From Enterococcaceae bacterium (lineage in GTDB: Bacteria > Bacillota > Bacilli > Lactobacillales > Enterococcaceae): a DNA stretch of 64,000 nt. The stretch lies in NCBI GenBank assembly GCA_022649665.1, contig JALCOL010000004.1:62001-126000 (forward strand), read 5' to 3'. The position numbers and the translations under genes were made by a program. Below the pieces are notes generated by a model. The model made no database searches. It was not told where the DNA came from and saw nothing but the letters and a program-made list of their open reading frames with translations. Below, one piece after another: positions 52,484 to 62,355 of this stretch. Each line of letters begins with the position of its first letter. The stretch's first letter is position 1.

Positions 52484-52555
52484 AGGGCGTTAGTCAAATG
52501 GTTAAGACGCATGATTCTCAGTCATGAGGTGCGGGTTCGATTCCCGTACGCCCCA
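52484..52555 (+). tRNA. tRNA-Glu (anticodon CTC)
   Basis: A cloverleaf of 72 nt can be drawn: acceptor GGGCGT with ACGCCC, D-stem GTC/GAC with loop AAATGGTTAA, anticodon stem CATGA/TCATG with loop TTCTCAG (anticodon CTC), and T-arm GCGGG-TTCGATT-CCCGT. The first pair is A1 with C72, a mismatch, so the 5' end may be read differently. Part of the CCA end is encoded (CCA at 52553-52555). The gene stands alone. Confidence 0.85.
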
Positions 52556-52572
52556 TTCATTTTGAAAAAGGC

Positions 52573-52620
52573 AGTAGCCGCAAGGACTTTGATGAAAAAA
52601 GTTCAAGCGACTATTTTTTT
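52573..52620 (+). terminator. Probable terminator of the tRNA gene
   Basis: CGC-AA-GGACTT pairs with AAGTTC-AA-GCG with a symmetric internal loop, followed by T-rich sequence (CTATTTTTTT). Confidence 0.5.
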
Positions 52621-52665
52621 ATTTTTTCAGGATATTTGGTAAGCTGTAGGGAAGGGGGCATCTGC

Positions 52666-53538
52666 ATGGAAGATCGCTATAAAGAGTTGAAAAGAGCCGA
52701 GCGCGGGGCGATCGTTTCGATCTGCGCATACATTTTTGTATCCGGATTGAAGCTGGCTGTCGGCTATCTGGCCAAGTCCGAAGCGCTGCAGGCGGATGGT
52801 CTCAACAACTTGACAGACATTATTGGCTCGGTCACCCTGTTGATCGGTCTTAAGATCTCGCAAGTGCCGGCGGACAAAGAGCACCGCTATGGTCACTGGA
52901 AAGCTGAAAATATCGCGAGCATGATCACTTCATTCATCATGCTGCTCGTTGGGCTCCAAGTGTTGACAAGCGCCGTCAAACACATTTTGAGTCGGCAGAT
53001 GGAGTCGCCGGATATTTCAGCAGCTTTGGTCGGACTGGTATCGGCTGTCATAATGTATGCTGTTTATTTTTATAATTTAAAACTCAGCAAATCCGTTAAA
53101 AGCCCCGCCCTTTTGGCAGCTGCCAAAGACAACCGCAGCGATGCTTGGACCAGTATCGGGACCGCCATTGCTGTCTTTGCCGCTTCCTTCAACTTGCCGT
53201 GGCTCGATACCGCAGCGGCGATCGTGATCGGCGGCTTGATCATCAAGACTGGGATCGATGTTTTCAGGGAAAATGCGTTTTCGCTCTCAGACGGTTTCGA
53301 TGACGAAACGCTGGATGAATTCAAAGTGTATGTCAAGTCGATCCCGGGCGTCGTCGATGTTCCGTTTATCCGCGGCCGCAGCTACGGGGCGAATGTGTTT
53401 TTGGATATCGTCTTAACGATGGATCCGAACATGACCGTGCGCGACAGCCATCACGTCACTGAAACGGTCGAACATGATCTGAAAAATAAATTCAGCGTCT
53501 ACGACATCGATATCCATGTCGAGCCTGCTGAAAAATGA
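52666..53538 (+). CDS. Cation diffusion facilitator (CDF) transporter
   Basis: AGGGAAGGGGG precedes ATG 52666. The 290-residue protein has six hydrophobic helices and CDF motifs (ADGLNNLTDIIGS in TM2, HRYGHWKAENIAS, DNRSDAWTSIGTA in TM5) and a C-terminal cytoplasmic domain with HVTETVEHDLKNKF. The TM2 and TM5 metal sites read ND and DN/SD, close to manganese- or iron-type CDFs rather than clearly zinc. It exports divalent metal by proton exchange. Confidence 0.92.
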   Translation: MEDRYKELKRAERGAIVSICAYIFVSGLKLAVGYLAKSEALQADGLNNLTDIIGSVTLLIGLKISQVPADKEHRYGHWKAENIASMITSFIMLLVGLQVLTSAVKHILSRQMESPDISAALVGLVSAVIMYAVYFYNLKLSKSVKSPALLAAAKDNRSDAWTSIGTAIAVFAASFNLPWLDTAAAIVIGGLIIKTGIDVFRENAFSLSDGFDDETLDEFKVYVKSIPGVVDVPFIRGRSYGANVFLDIVLTMDPNMTVRDSHHVTETVEHDLKNKFSVYDIDIHVEPAEK

Positions 53539-53545
53539 TAGAATA

Positions 53546-53594
53546 AGAGCAAGTCTGTTGCAAGCGTCCGCGCTGAGACAAGACTTGCTTTTTG
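53546..53594 (+). terminator. Terminator between the CDF and dinG genes
   Basis: AGCAAGTCT pairs with AGACTTGCT around a 24-nt structured loop, followed by five T residues. dinG starts right after it. Confidence 0.7.
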
Positions 53595-53604
53595 ATAGAA
53601 AGAA

Positions 53605-56346
53605 GTGAAGATTTTGCAAACATACGCTGTGGTCGATTTGGAAACGACCGGAACGAATCCGAAAAAAGACCGGATCATTCAGTTCGGCTGTGCCTTTGTC
53701 CAAGATGGCGAGATCATTTCCACTTTGGCAATGGATATCAATCCGGGGTGCAAAATCCCCAAAAATATCCAGGCTTTGACAGGAATCAGCCAGAAACAAG
53801 TCCAAAAAGCCCCCTTTTTCGAGGATGTGGCGCCGACGATCCGGCAATATTTAGAAAATACGATTTTTGTCGCTCATAATATCCAGTTCGACTATTCTTT
53901 TTTGAAACATGAATTTGTCCGCTGCGGGATCAAAGATTTCAATGTGCCGGGGATCGATACGGTCGAGCTCGCACAGATCTTTTTGCCGACCGCGCCGAGC
54001 TTTCGGTTGAAAGATTTGACAAAAAGCTTCGCCTTGTCGCATGAGCATCCGCATCAGGCAGACAGCGATGCCTTCGCGACGGCTGAGCTTCTGTTGAAGA
54101 TCATGGAGCGGATCAAGAGTTTGCCGCTGCCGACGCTTGAGATGATCGTTTCACTTTCGCAAAAGTGCGCGATGGACACCCATCACTTTTTATATGAGTG
54201 CCTCCAGCACTTGAAAAAAGCCCATCCGCCGCTGGCAGGTGAGCTGATCGACGTCGAAGGGATCGTACTCCGCCGCAAACAGCTGCCGGTGATGGGCGAG
54301 CGTGCTTACGAGTTGACCGGCTATCCGCGCGGCAAACGTGCCAAAGAAAAGCGCTATCCGCCTTCTTTGACCTATCGCGCTTCGCAGGGGCGCATGATGG
54401 ACGTCGTTTATGACTTCTTCACGAAGACGGACGAAGTGCCGAATTTGTTTTTGGAAGCTGCCACCGGGATCGGCAAGACCTATGCGTATCTTTTGCCGCT
54501 CAGCTACTTGGCGACACGGGAAAATCCGGCGATCATTGCGACGCCCTCGATCATTTTGGAAAATCAGCTGATGAACGACATCGGCCAGCTGAACCAGTGG
54601 AGCGATCCGCAGATCCAAGCGACCCTCGTGAAAAGCAATCGCCATTATTTGAATCTCGCACGTTTCAAAGCTTCGCTCGCTGAAAAAGGGCTGCCGCGGC
54701 AAGTCCGGCTGTGGCAGATGATGATTTTGGTCTGGCTGACAAAAACGACGACCGGCGACTTGGATGAGCTGCGGCTCAATCAGCGCAAGCAGCCGTTTTG
54801 GCAAGAAGTCTCCCACCGCGGCGAATCGTCGCTTGATCCGCACAATGCATTTTATCCGCACGACTTTTTGCGCCACTTGCATAGCCGCATCAAAAGCAGC
54901 AACTTCTTGATCGTCAACCACGCCTTTTTAGTGGAAGAAGATCACCGCAGCGAGTTTGCTTTGCCGCCGTCTGACCATTTAGTGATCGATGAAGCCCACC
55001 GCTTTCCTGATATCGCCAGCAAGGCTGGCACTGCCCGTTTCCGCTTTTCCGAATGGGAGCATCTTGCTTCGCAGCTGCGCGAACGTTTTGAGATCGAAGA
55101 GGGGCTTTCACTTGAAGGCACTCCGGAATTGCTCTTATTCGAACGGATCTTTTTTTCGATCGAAGAAGAAGTCGAAGCACTCCAAGAATGGTTGGCATCT
55201 TTTGTGCCGCGCGACCGGCAGACTTTTTTGCTGGAACAAGGCAAGCTGCCGGCGGATTTCGCAAAATTGCTGTTGAAACTTAAAGCTCACCTGGCAGACT
55301 TTTTGACGATGGATGCTGAATTTTTCCAAGAAGAACAAACCTTGGAGCATGAGCGGCTCCTGCAATTGATCGATCTTTTGCAGATTTTAGCGAACTTGGA
55401 AACCGGCTGGATCTTTTGGGCTGCCCGCCAAAATGACGAGATCGCTTTTGTCGCGAACGAGGCTGATCAGGCAGATTTGCCGCAAGCCAAATGGTTCGAA
55501 CGATATCCGCGGGTCTTGTTCACTGGCGGAACGCTCAAAGCGAGCCGCAAAGACTTTTTGCCTGAGGAATTAGGATTGACAGATTACCGCTTTAAAGTGT
55601 TCAAATCCCCTTTTGATTACAGCAAGCAGAGTGTTTTGGTCGTGCCGGAAACAGATCTCGATTTTTCGGCTGACAGCGGGGCGCTCGCTTATCAGCTGAG
55701 CGGGATCCTTTTGAAATTTTTGCTGAAGACTGACCAGCCGACGCTGATCTTATTTACGTCGCACGAGCTTTTGCAGAAAGTATTCCATCATTTGAATCTG
55801 AAATTGATGGAAGCCGGGCGTGAAAGTTTTGCTCAAGGACTTTCGGGCAATCAGGAAAAGATCTTGAAGCGTTTTGCCAACAGCGGAAACGGTGTGCTCT
55901 TCGGCGCGGATGTTTTCTGGGAAGGGATCGACTTGCCGGAAGAGCTCCTCAGCTTTTTAATCGTAACGCGCCTGCCATTTGAAAATCCGCAGCGGCCGCT
56001 CGTCAAAGCGCGCTACCAAAGAATCCAGGCGCGCGGCAAAAATCCGTTTTACTATGACTCGCTCCCGCGGGCAGCATTCCGGCTGCGTCAAGGATTAGGA
56101 CGCTTGATCCGTTCAGAGGACGATTACGGTGCGATGCTCGTTTTGGACCCGCGGCTCATTACTGCAAGTTATGCCGGCCAGCTTGCGAAAGCTTTTCCGA
56201 AAGAATTGCCGATCTATCATGAAAGTCTTTCGGCGAGTATCGAAACAGTGGCGACTTTTTTTCAAGAAAAAGCCGCAAGTCCGTCTCCAAATGAAGACCT
56301 TTCTGCTATAATAAAAAACGGTGAGAATATGGGGGGTGTCCAGTGA
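53605..56346 (+). CDS. dinG: DinG-family ATP-dependent helicase with N-terminal DnaQ-like exonuclease
   Basis: The 913-residue protein has an N-terminal DEDD exonuclease domain (about 5-165, AVVDLETTGTNP and VAHNIQFDYSFL), then a superfamily 2 XPD-like helicase: Walker A ATGIGKTYAYLLP (about 290), DEAH in VIDEAHRFPD, and C-terminal motifs (FGADVFWEGIDLPEELL, RLPFENP). The fused form is usual in Lactobacillales. It acts in DNA repair. The start is GTG 53605 or TTG 53614; neither has a strong site. It is followed by ypmB, aspB and asnS, a conserved order. Confidence 0.93.
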   Translation: MKILQTYAVVDLETTGTNPKKDRIIQFGCAFVQDGEIISTLAMDINPGCKIPKNIQALTGISQKQVQKAPFFEDVAPTIRQYLENTIFVAHNIQFDYSFLKHEFVRCGIKDFNVPGIDTVELAQIFLPTAPSFRLKDLTKSFALSHEHPHQADSDAFATAELLLKIMERIKSLPLPTLEMIVSLSQKCAMDTHHFLYECLQHLKKAHPPLAGELIDVEGIVLRRKQLPVMGERAYELTGYPRGKRAKEKRYPPSLTYRASQGRMMDVVYDFFTKTDEVPNLFLEAATGIGKTYAYLLPLSYLATRENPAIIATPSIILENQLMNDIGQLNQWSDPQIQATLVKSNRHYLNLARFKASLAEKGLPRQVRLWQMMILVWLTKTTTGDLDELRLNQRKQPFWQEVSHRGESSLDPHNAFYPHDFLRHLHSRIKSSNFLIVNHAFLVEEDHRSEFALPPSDHLVIDEAHRFPDIASKAGTARFRFSEWEHLASQLRERFEIEEGLSLEGTPELLLFERIFFSIEEEVEALQEWLASFVPRDRQTFLLEQGKLPADFAKLLLKLKAHLADFLTMDAEFFQEEQTLEHERLLQLIDLLQILANLETGWIFWAARQNDEIAFVANEADQADLPQAKWFERYPRVLFTGGTLKASRKDFLPEELGLTDYRFKVFKSPFDYSKQSVLVVPETDLDFSADSGALAYQLSGILLKFLLKTDQPTLILFTSHELLQKVFHHLNLKLMEAGRESFAQGLSGNQEKILKRFANSGNGVLFGADVFWEGIDLPEELLSFLIVTRLPFENPQRPLVKARYQRIQARGKNPFYYDSLPRAAFRLRQGLGRLIRSEDDYGAMLVLDPRLITASYAGQLAKAFPKELPIYHESLSASIETVATFFQEKAASPSPNEDLSAIIKNGENMGGVQ

Positions 56347-56834
56347 GAAAAAGAAATCGGCTTGAAAAAGTGCTGATCGCGGTCTTGATCATTCTTGTGC
56401 TGGTATTGATCTTTGCTTTCGGGACATTCAATCGTTCGCTGGCGCCTTTCCATCAGAAAGAGGCACGCTTCGAACAGTTGGCGCGCAAACAGAAATATGT
56501 AAAGAAGACGGACCGCTTTTATTGGTTTACCCGCAAGAAAACGTACTATACAGTGAGCGGCGAAACAAAAGACGGCCAAGCGAAATTGATCGTTTTCGAT
56601 GCTAAGAAAAAAGTTGTTGCCGACTTAAATGTCAAAGACGGCCTTGATCGCAACCAGATCTTGAAAAAGTTCAATGAAGAACATCCGAAAATCGTCATTG
56701 ACCGCTTGAATTTCGGGATGTACGATGAGACACCAGTCTGGGAGATCACCAGCAAAAATACCCAGGGAACATTTGATTATTATTTATTCAGTTTTAAAGA
56801 TGGACAAGAGCTGAAAGTCGTCAAAGACATTTAG
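56343..56834 (+). CDS. ypmB: YpmB-like DUF5590 membrane protein
   Basis: GTG 56343 overlaps the dinG stop (GTGA) and has GGGGGGTG upstream. The 163-residue protein has one N-terminal transmembrane helix (VLIAVLIILVLVLIFAFG) and an extracellular PepSY-like domain of about 120 residues (YYTVSGETKDGQAKLIVFDAKKKV). The gene is always found between dinG and aspB in this group; its function is unknown. Confidence 0.88.
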   Translation: MRKRNRLEKVLIAVLIILVLVLIFAFGTFNRSLAPFHQKEARFEQLARKQKYVKKTDRFYWFTRKKTYYTVSGETKDGQAKLIVFDAKKKVVADLNVKDGLDRNQILKKFNEEHPKIVIDRLNFGMYDETPVWEITSKNTQGTFDYYLFSFKDGQELKVVKDI

Positions 56835-56851
56835 CCGAGGAGGAGACACAC

Positions 56852-58039
56852 ATGGAATTATCAGAACGAGCACGACGCTTGCAGCCTTCAGCAACACTCG
56901 CTGCTGCCGCACAAGCGAAAAAATTGAAAGCAAGCGGATTGGATGTGATCTCGCTGACGGTCGGCGAGCCGGACTTTATTACGCCGGCCCACATCGAGGA
57001 TGCGGCGATCCGGGCGATCAAATCCGGCAAAACCAGTTTTTATACCCCAACTGCCGGACTGCTGGAATTGCGGGAGGCGATTTGCGCAGATCTTAAGCGG
57101 CGGTACGGACTGGAGTATTCTCCTGAAGAAATTTTGGCGACAGACGGCGCGAAATTTGCCCTGTATACATTGTTTCAAGCGATTTTGGATGAAGAAGACG
57201 AAGTGCTCCTGCCGATCCCGAGCTGGGTCAGCTATGCGGAACAAGTCCGCTTGGCAGCCGGCGTGCCGATCTTTGTCCCAACGAATGAAGCCAAAGAATT
57301 CAAAGTAACTGTCGCAGACTTGGAAAACCATCGCAGCGACAAGACCAAGGCGCTGATCTTGAACTCGCCTTCCAATCCGACCGGGATGATCTACAGCGCA
57401 GACGAGCTGCGGGCGATCGGCGAGTGGGCCGTTGAACATGATATTTTGATCGTCGCCGATGATATTTACAATCAGCTCGTCTATAACGGCAGCGAAGCGG
57501 TTTCGATCATTACGACCTCAGAAGCGATCCGCCAGCAGACGATCGTGATCGACGGCGTTTCAAAAACGTATTCGATGACCGGCTGGCGCTTAGGCTATGC
57601 AGCCGGCCGAAAAGACATTATCCAAGCCATGGTCCGGATTGCTTCGCAGTCGACCAGCAACCCGGCTGCGGCCAGCCAGTATGCCGCGATCGAAGCATAT
57701 AACGGCACGCAGGAAAATGTCGAAAAAATGCGTCAAGCATTCGAAGACCGTCTGAACCATGCTTACGAACTTTTGGAAGAAGTGCCAGGATTCCACACAG
57801 TCAAACCGCGCGGGGCTTTCTATCTTTTCCCGAATGTGCGCGAAGCGATGGAGAAGACCGGATTTTCTGATATCAACGATTTTGTTGCCGCGCTTTTGCG
57901 CGAAGCACTAGTTGCAACAGTCAGCGGCGAATCTTTCGGTTCGAAAGATCATTTGCGGATCAGCTATGCTACGGACCTTACGCTGGTCGAAGAAGCGATC
58001 CGCCGCATCAAACATTTCGTGGAAACGCATCAGAAATAA
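56852..58039 (+). CDS. aspB: Pyridoxal-phosphate aminotransferase, aspartate type (class I)
   Basis: GAGGAGGAG precedes ATG 56852. The 395-residue enzyme has the substrate motif LTVGEPDF, the cofactor region [23 protein letters not shown], and the PLP lysine in [13 protein letters not shown] (near 236). Arg near the C-terminus (LRISYA) binds the carboxylate. It moves the amino group between aspartate and 2-oxoglutarate. It is coupled to asnS, which uses aspartate-derived asparagine. Confidence 0.94.
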   Translation: MELSERARRLQPSATLAAAAQAKKLKASGLDVISLTVGEPDFITPAHIEDAAIRAIKSGKTSFYTPTAGLLELREAICADLKRRYGLEYSPEEILATDGAKFALYTLFQAILDEEDEVLLPIPSWVSYAEQVRLAAGVPIFVPTNEAKEFKVTVADLENHRSDKTKALILNSPSNPTGMIYSADELRAIGEWAVEHDILIVADDIYNQLVYNGSEAVSIITTSEAIRQQTIVIDGVSKTYSMTGWRLGYAAGRKDIIQAMVRIASQSTSNPAAASQYAAIEAYNGTQENVEKMRQAFEDRLNHAYELLEEVPGFHTVKPRGAFYLFPNVREAMEKTGFSDINDFVAALLREALVATVSGESFGSKDHLRISYATDLTLVEEAIRRIKHFVETHQK

Positions 58040-58061
58040 AAAATCGAACAGAGGAGCGAAT

Positions 58062-59363
58062 ATGGTGAAACGCATCAGTATTATCGATTCAAAAGACAAT
58101 GTCGGCCAAACCGTCACGATCGGCGCTTGGGTCGCCAATAAACGTTCCAGCGGCAAGATCGCCTTTTTGGAGCTGCGCGACGGGACCGCTTATTTTCAAG
58201 GAGTCGTCGTCAAAAATGAAGTCGGCGAAGAATTTTTCGATGTGGCGAAAAATCTTTCACAGGAAACGTCGGTTTTGGTGACCGGCGAGATCCGCGAAGA
58301 CAAGCGCTCGCATTTCGGCTATGAGATCGGGGTCACTTCTTTGGAAGTCGTTGGGGAAAGCCAAGACTATCCGATCACCCCGAAAGAACACGGGACCGAC
58401 TTTTTGATGGACCACCGTCATTTGTGGCTGCGCAGCTCGAAGCAGCACGCGATCATGCTGATCAGAAATGAACTGATCCAAGCGATCTACCGCTTTTATG
58501 ATGAAAACGGCTTCGTCAAGATCGACCCGCCGATTTTGACCGGTTCGGCGCCGGAAGGGACGACCGATCTTTTCGAAACGAATTATTTTGATCAAAAAGC
58601 ATATCTTTCGCAAAGCGGCCAGCTGTATATGGAAGCCGCAGCGATGGCATTCGGCAAAGTCTTCTCTTTTGGCCCGACATTCCGCGCTGAAAAATCAAAA
58701 ACGCGCCGCCATTTGATCGAGTTTTGGATGATCGAGCCCGAAATGGCTTTCTGTCATCAGGAAGAGTCGCTGGAGATCCAAGAGAAATTTATCGCGTACC
58801 TCGTCCAGAGTGTTTTGGATAATTGTGCGTATGCGCTGAAAGTTTTGGATCGCGATCCGGAAATCTTGAAGAAATATACGAAGCTGCCTTATCCGCGGAT
58901 CACGTATGATGATGCGATCGCACTTTTGAAGGAAAACAATTTCACCGATATCGAATGGGGCGAAGACTTCGGGTCGCCGCATGAAACATTTATCGCGAAC
59001 TCCTTCGATCAACCGGTCTTTATTTTGAATTATCCGAAAGCGGTCAAACCATTTTACATGAAGCTGCATCCGACACGCAAAGATGTCGCGATTTGTGCGG
59101 ATTTGATCGCACCGGAAGGGTATGGCGAGATCATCGGCGGCAGTGAACGCGAAACAGATTACGACCGGCTGCTCGGCGAGATCCGCAATGCCGGTCTGAG
59201 CGAAGAAGAATATTCTTGGTATCTTGATCTGCGCAAATACGGCACTGTGCCGCATTCAGGCTTCGGCTTGGGGCTGGAACGCGCGATCACGTGGATCTGC
59301 GGAATCGAACATATTCGCGAAGCGATCCCGTTCCCGCGTCTTTTGCACCGTATTTATCCATAA
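58062..59363 (+). CDS. asnS: Asparaginyl-tRNA synthetase
   Basis: GAGGAGCG precedes ATG 58062; the frame is open upstream, but the OB-fold begins here. The 433-residue class IIb enzyme has the anticodon-binding OB domain ([25 protein letters not shown]), motif 2 [21 protein letters not shown] and motif 3 [15 protein letters not shown]. It charges tRNA-Asn directly. It ends the dinG operon with a strong terminator. Confidence 0.97.
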   Translation: MVKRISIIDSKDNVGQTVTIGAWVANKRSSGKIAFLELRDGTAYFQGVVVKNEVGEEFFDVAKNLSQETSVLVTGEIREDKRSHFGYEIGVTSLEVVGESQDYPITPKEHGTDFLMDHRHLWLRSSKQHAIMLIRNELIQAIYRFYDENGFVKIDPPILTGSAPEGTTDLFETNYFDQKAYLSQSGQLYMEAAAMAFGKVFSFGPTFRAEKSKTRRHLIEFWMIEPEMAFCHQEESLEIQEKFIAYLVQSVLDNCAYALKVLDRDPEILKKYTKLPYPRITYDDAIALLKENNFTDIEWGEDFGSPHETFIANSFDQPVFILNYPKAVKPFYMKLHPTRKDVAICADLIAPEGYGEIIGGSERETDYDRLLGEIRNAGLSEEEYSWYLDLRKYGTVPHSGFGLGLERAITWICGIEHIREAIPFPRLLHRIYP

Positions 59364-59369
59364 AAATCA

Positions 59370-59416
59370 ATAGCGGGACCGCGACGAGATTGATGTCACG
59401 GTCCCGCTATCCTTTT
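59370..59416 (+). terminator. Terminator of the dinG-asnS operon
   Basis: ATAGCGGGACCG pairs with CGGTCCCGCTAT around a 17-nt loop, followed by CCTTTT. Confidence 0.8.
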
Positions 59417-59528
59417 AGATTAGAGAGAGTGGTACGTAAGAAATTTTATCAACTCGCGCAAAAACAGTAGAAAACCGCCGTTTTTCTGGTATGATAGGGC
59501 TATCATGAATTAAAGGCGTGAAAAAAAG

Positions 59529-60020
59529 ATGTTAATCAGGAAATTTCAAAATAAAGATGCGGAAGTTTCTGCTAAGATCATTCAAAGAACTTTTTTGAAA
59601 TTGAAGCAGGATGCCGAAGCGATCCATCAGCCCCTCAAAACGAATGTCCGTTTGATGGATTTGGCCCATCTTTTAGTATTAGCCAGTTCTGCACATATTT
59701 ATGTGGTGGAACTCGGCGCGAAGGTGATCGGCTTGGGTGCGATCTCCTCTTACTATGGTCGTCAACATGAAAGTTTGATCCAGTCGGTCTATATCGATCC
59801 GGATCATCAAAATAAAGGATTCGGCGAAGCACTGATCCGCGCGCTTGAAAAGGATTCGTTTTATTTGCGGGCGGTATCGGTCAAAGTGCTGGCCACGAAC
59901 AATATGATTCCTTTTTTTGCGCGTTTCGGTTATCAGCCGAGCGAGCAATACAGCCAAAATGAATTTGAAGTATGGCTGGAGAAAAAGACCGGCAACGATA
60001 TTCCAGATGAATGGATCTGA
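59529..60020 (+). CDS. GNAT-family N-acetyltransferase
   Basis: The 163-residue protein has the GNAT core: VIGLGAISSYYG, then the acetyl-CoA loop VYIDPDHQNKGFGEALIRALE (about 91-112), and the C-terminal FFARFGYQ. The substrate is unknown. The start ATG 59529 has a weak AGGCGTG site; an extended -10 (TGGTATGAT, 59488-59495) lies 34 bp upstream. It is monocistronic with its own terminator. Confidence 0.87.
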   Translation: MLIRKFQNKDAEVSAKIIQRTFLKLKQDAEAIHQPLKTNVRLMDLAHLLVLASSAHIYVVELGAKVIGLGAISSYYGRQHESLIQSVYIDPDHQNKGFGEALIRALEKDSFYLRAVSVKVLATNNMIPFFARFGYQPSEQYSQNEFEVWLEKKTGNDIPDEWI

Positions 60021-60049
60021 AAAAAGCTTTTGAAACACCGTTTATTCGG

Positions 60050-60090
60050 AAAAGAGGCTGGGACATGACTTTTGTCCCAGCCTCTTTTGC
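60050..60090 (+). terminator. Terminator of the GNAT gene
   Basis: AAAAGAGGCTGGGACA pairs with TGTCCCAGCCTCTTTT around a 7-nt loop; the T-run is part of the stem. Confidence 0.8.
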
Positions 60091-60104
60091 TATATTACAA
60101 ATGA

Positions 60105-60139
60105 ATATGTTGACATATGAACGCCTGAACATATATAAT
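60105..60139 (+). promoter_or_regulatory. Promoter and candidate metal-sensor operator of the P-type ATPase operon
   Basis: TTGACA (60110-60115), an 18-bp spacer and TATAAT (60134-60139) form a near-consensus promoter. ATATGTT (60105-60111) and AACATAT (60128-60134) form an inverted repeat across it, and TGAAC occurs three times between 60118 and 60143. The layout resembles ArsR/SmtB-type or MerR-type metal-responsive promoters. Confidence 0.55.
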
Positions 60140-60173
60140 GAACTTGAGGATAAATAAAGAGAGGAGCATGGTG

Positions 60174-60395
60174 ATGAAAAAAGCATATCGTTTAGAAGGA
60201 CTGGGATGCGCCAGTTGTGCAGCAAAAATCGAAAAAGAGGTCGGCGAGCTTCCGCAAGTCATTTCTGCCAAAGTCAATTTTGCTGCCGCAAAGCTCAGAG
60301 TTGAAGCGGATAAAGCGGTATTTGCTGAGTTGAAACCAACGATCCAAGCGATCGTGAAACGACACGAAGCAAAAACAAAAGTTTGTGATCTATAA
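60174..60395 (+). CDS. Heavy-metal-associated (HMA) domain protein
   Basis: ATG 60174 has AGAGGAG at the right distance; ATG 60168 is too close. The 73-residue protein is one HMA ferredoxin-like domain with the metal site LGCASCAAK (GxCxxC near residues 9-13). It is 11 bp before the ATPase gene, which lacks its own N-terminal HMA domain, so it probably delivers metal to it or replaces that domain. Zn, Cd or Cu binding cannot be separated from sequence alone. Confidence 0.9.
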   Translation: MKKAYRLEGLGCASCAAKIEKEVGELPQVISAKVNFAAAKLRVEADKAVFAELKPTIQAIVKRHEAKTKVCDL

Positions 60396-60406
60396 AAGGA
60401 GTGAGC

Positions 60407-62323
60407 ATGATGAGTAAAGAGATGCGCCATGATCTGATAAAGATCCTGATCAGTTTGAGTTTGTTCCTTTTATTGTTTTTGCTGCGAGATCAATTACCGC
60501 AGCCCGTGCTGGTCGGCGGCTATTTGGCAGTGTATCTGCTGAGCGGTTATGAAGTCGTCAAACGCGCAGTCGTCAATATTTTTCACGGCCAAGTATTCGA
60601 TGAGAATTTCTTGATGTCGCTGGCAACGATCGGCGCTTTTGCTCTTCAGCAGTATTCCGAAGCGGTCGCCGTGATGGTCTTTTATCAGATCGGTGAATGG
60701 TTCCAAAGTCTCGCGGTGAATAAATCGCGCCGTTCGATCGAAGAAATGATGGCGATCCAGCCGAAGATCGTGCACTTAAAAACAGCTGAAGGAGAAAAAG
60801 AAGTCGATCCGGCCGAAGTCGAAGTCGGCGAAAGTTTTATCGTCTATCCGGGGGAACGAATCCCGCTTGACGGGGTCGTCACGGCCGGTTCCAGCTATTT
60901 GGACACTTCTGCGCTGACCGGCGAGTCGGTTCCGCGAAAAGTTTCGCTGCACGAAGATGTGCTCAGCGGCTGCATCAATACTTCCGGCGCTCTGACCGTT
61001 CGAGCAGCGAAAGAATACAGCGATTCGGCGATCAGCAAGATCTTAGAGCTGGTCGAAGACGCGACGGAACAAAAAGCACCGACGGAAAACTTTATTACGA
61101 AATTCGCGCGCTACTATACGCCGTTTGTCGTTTTCGCTGCGCTTTTGGTCGCAATCGTCCCGCCGCTTTTCTTTCACGGTGAATTTTCTGATTGGCTCTT
61201 GCGGGCGCTGACGTTTCTAGTGATTTCTTGTCCGTGTGCGCTGGTCATTTCTGTACCGCTCAGTTTCTTCGGCGGGATCGGCGGCGCCTCCAAAGAAGGG
61301 ATCTTGGTCAAAGGCAGCAATTATTTAGAAGCACTCGATAAAATGAAAACGATGGTTTTTGACAAGACCGGCACGCTGACCCAAGGAAAATTCGAAGTCC
61401 AGACGATCCAAGCGACCGACCTTTCAAAAGCGGAGCTGCTCAATCTGGCCGCCTCGCTGGAAGCATCTTCTACGCACCCGATCGCGCAGTCGATCGTTCG
61501 TGCAAATGGCGAAGAAACATTGCAAAAAGTCGCGGCGATCCAAGAAATCTCCGGGAAAGGGATCACTGGCAAGATCAACGGGAAAGTGTTTGCGATCGGC
61601 AATCAAAAATTGATGAACACAATGAAAGTTACGCTCCCAGCGGAAGGGACTTTGCCGGGAACCGTCGTCTATTTGGCGGAGGGCCGCCGCTTCCTCGGCA
61701 GTATCGCGATCCAAGACGCACTGAAAGCGGAAACGCGCTTTGCACTGAATGAACTGAAAAATGAAGGTGTGGGCCGAATGATCCTGCTCTCCGGCGATAA
61801 TCGAACAAGCGTTGAACAAACAGTAGGCCGTTTGCCGTTAGATGAAGTCTATACAGATCTTTTGCCGCAAGACAAAGTGGCACATTTTCAAAAGATTATC
61901 GCAGCCCAAAAAGATGGAACCGTTGCGTATGTCGGCGATGGCTTGAATGATGCGCCGGTCCTGGCCCGTGCGGACGTCGGGATCGCGATGGGCGGCCTCG
62001 GCAGCGATGCGGCGATCGAAGCAGCAGATGTCGTGATCATGACAGACGATCTCGAAAAGATCCCGCTTGCCAAACGGATCGCCCAAAAAACCTTGCGGAT
62101 CGTTCATGAAAATATTATTTTCTCGCTGGGGGTCAAAGCGGTCGTGCTCGTCTTGGGCGTGCTCGGCCTTGCTACGATGACGGCGGCGGTATTTGCGGAT
62201 GTCGGGGTGACGGTTTTGGCCGTCTTCAATGCGATGCGCTGCCTCAACACTGCACCGCTTCTTTCGAAAAAAGACCAGACAAAAGCACAAAAGACGACCG
62301 TCGCCGAAGACATATTCGGCTAA
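60407..62323 (+). CDS. P1B-type ATPase exporting Zn/Cd/Pb-type metals
   Basis: AAAGGAG precedes ATG 60407 (ATG 60410 is the alternative). The 638-residue pump has the membrane metal site CPC (275-277), phosphorylation site DKTGT (D319), HP dipeptide (H357), GDG-LNDAP in the hinge, and the C-terminal helices with K and ADVGVTVLAVFNAMR that mark the P1B-2 (Zn/Cd/Pb) subgroup. There is no N-terminal HMA domain; that domain is a separate gene at 60174. A metal-sensor operator is visible at 60105. It confers metal tolerance. Confidence 0.94.
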   Translation: MMSKEMRHDLIKILISLSLFLLLFLLRDQLPQPVLVGGYLAVYLLSGYEVVKRAVVNIFHGQVFDENFLMSLATIGAFALQQYSEAVAVMVFYQIGEWFQSLAVNKSRRSIEEMMAIQPKIVHLKTAEGEKEVDPAEVEVGESFIVYPGERIPLDGVVTAGSSYLDTSALTGESVPRKVSLHEDVLSGCINTSGALTVRAAKEYSDSAISKILELVEDATEQKAPTENFITKFARYYTPFVVFAALLVAIVPPLFFHGEFSDWLLRALTFLVISCPCALVISVPLSFFGGIGGASKEGILVKGSNYLEALDKMKTMVFDKTGTLTQGKFEVQTIQATDLSKAELLNLAASLEASSTHPIAQSIVRANGEETLQKVAAIQEISGKGITGKINGKVFAIGNQKLMNTMKVTLPAEGTLPGTVVYLAEGRRFLGSIAIQDALKAETRFALNELKNEGVGRMILLSGDNRTSVEQTVGRLPLDEVYTDLLPQDKVAHFQKIIAAQKDGTVAYVGDGLNDAPVLARADVGIAMGGLGSDAAIEAADVVIMTDDLEKIPLAKRIAQKTLRIVHENIIFSLGVKAVVLVLGVLGLATMTAAVFADVGVTVLAVFNAMRCLNTAPLLSKKDQTKAQKTTVAEDIFG

Positions 62324-62355
62324 AGAAGTTCACGTGGAATACTTTTTACGGGAAT

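Noticed and set aside
53605-56346. DinG exonuclease-helicase considered as a gene-fusion novelty
   Set aside because: The fused form is normal in Lactobacillales and the gene neighbourhood is the usual one.
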